Below, in pieces: positions 63,975-64,000 of a stretch of 64,000 nucleotides of DNA. This DNA comes from Arthrospira sp. PCC 9108 (lineage in GTDB: Bacteria > Cyanobacteriota > Cyanobacteriia > Cyanobacteriales > Microcoleaceae), in assembly GCA_016745315.1 (NCBI GenBank), contig CP066886.1:4960501-5024500 (forward strand), in the 5' to 3' direction. The notes below the pieces were generated by a model. It saw only the letters and a program-made list of their open reading frames with translations. It had not been told where the DNA came from and searched no databases. Position numbers and translations under genes: made by a program. The number at the start of each line of letters is the position of its first letter. Within the stretch, counting starts at the first letter, position 1.

Positions 63975-64000
63975 ATGACCTACCGTAAGAAACTCATCGA
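63975..64000 (+). CDS. Start of a probable DUF1156 (COG1743-like) DNA methylase, cut by window edge
   Basis: Only the first nine codons, MTYRKKLIE, are visible. I recall DUF1156 methylases opening with RKKLIEVALPL, so the match is suggestive but short. The preceding DUF3883-type helicase supports it, because the two occur together in defence-type clusters. The ATG at 63975 follows ACAGGTTGCC. The leader 63906-63974 holds CAAATTATGATATTTTG, a small imperfect hairpin. Confidence 0.5.

Overview
This is a cyanobacterial chromosome segment. The palindrome GCGATCGC (HIP1) recurs throughout. Several families are cyanobacterial in character: COP23, a Tic20-like protein, DUF3370, the cbiD-guaA pair, and a Csx3 fused to an NTPase. 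The long intergenic repeat arrays resemble those of filamentous genera such as Arthrospira/Limnospira, but the genus is inferred from general character and not proven.

Left part (1-28.8 kb) is mostly housekeeping. In order it holds a 5'-cut acetolactate synthase-like gene, a FAH-family hydrolase, cbiD, guaA, a 16-copy hairpin repeat array, a small conserved gene, mgtE, a helical hypothetical, an MgtC-like gene, then treS-maltokinase, a dihydroorotase and an AsmA-like protein on the minus strand. It continues with proA, COP23, two secreted trypsin-like proteases, a response regulator-histidine kinase, Tic20, a Cys-rich small protein, glyA, a GT4 sugar-phosphate transferase, cinA, a 45-residue small protein, aroQ and a degenerate ADP-ribosylglycohydrolase. 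Four genes (guaA, mgtE, a protease, glyA) carry single-base frameshifts, each explained by one missing base, usually G. This points to base-calling errors rather than decay.

At 28,931-32,472 sits a small tyrosine-recombinase element, the most unusual object here. The 7-bp core GGTTCCG occurs at both outer ends and once, inverted, in the middle (CGGAACC, 30,770-30,776). A perfect 101-bp inverted repeat joins the left end to the middle, and a perfect 76-bp inverted repeat joins the middle to the right end. The middle site is therefore a joined right-arm/core/left-arm, like an attP, between attL- and attR-like ends. The recombinase gene is cut by one in-frame TAA.

From 32.8 to 45.1 kb come an HDIG phosphodiesterase, a small conserved gene, leuS, a second repeat array, a NicO-type metal transporter with a His-Ser run plus its periplasmic partner, a DUF3370 protein and alaS.

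The right part (45.2-64 kb) is rich in defence-type genes mixed with repeat arrays. It holds an AT-rich ATPase/TOPRIM-like pair, a pseudouridine synthase, a Csx3-NTPase divergent from a TIGR03985-like CRISPR-associated gene, a lysozyme-like protein, a UvrD-type helicase, a substrate-binding lipoprotein truncated by an array, a THUMP methyltransferase, an alpha/beta hydrolase, and a SNF2 helicase with a C-terminal DUF3883-like domain. A 14-copy array separates that helicase from the first codons of a probable DUF1156 DNA methylase at the window edge. No CRISPR array, tRNA or rRNA was seen.
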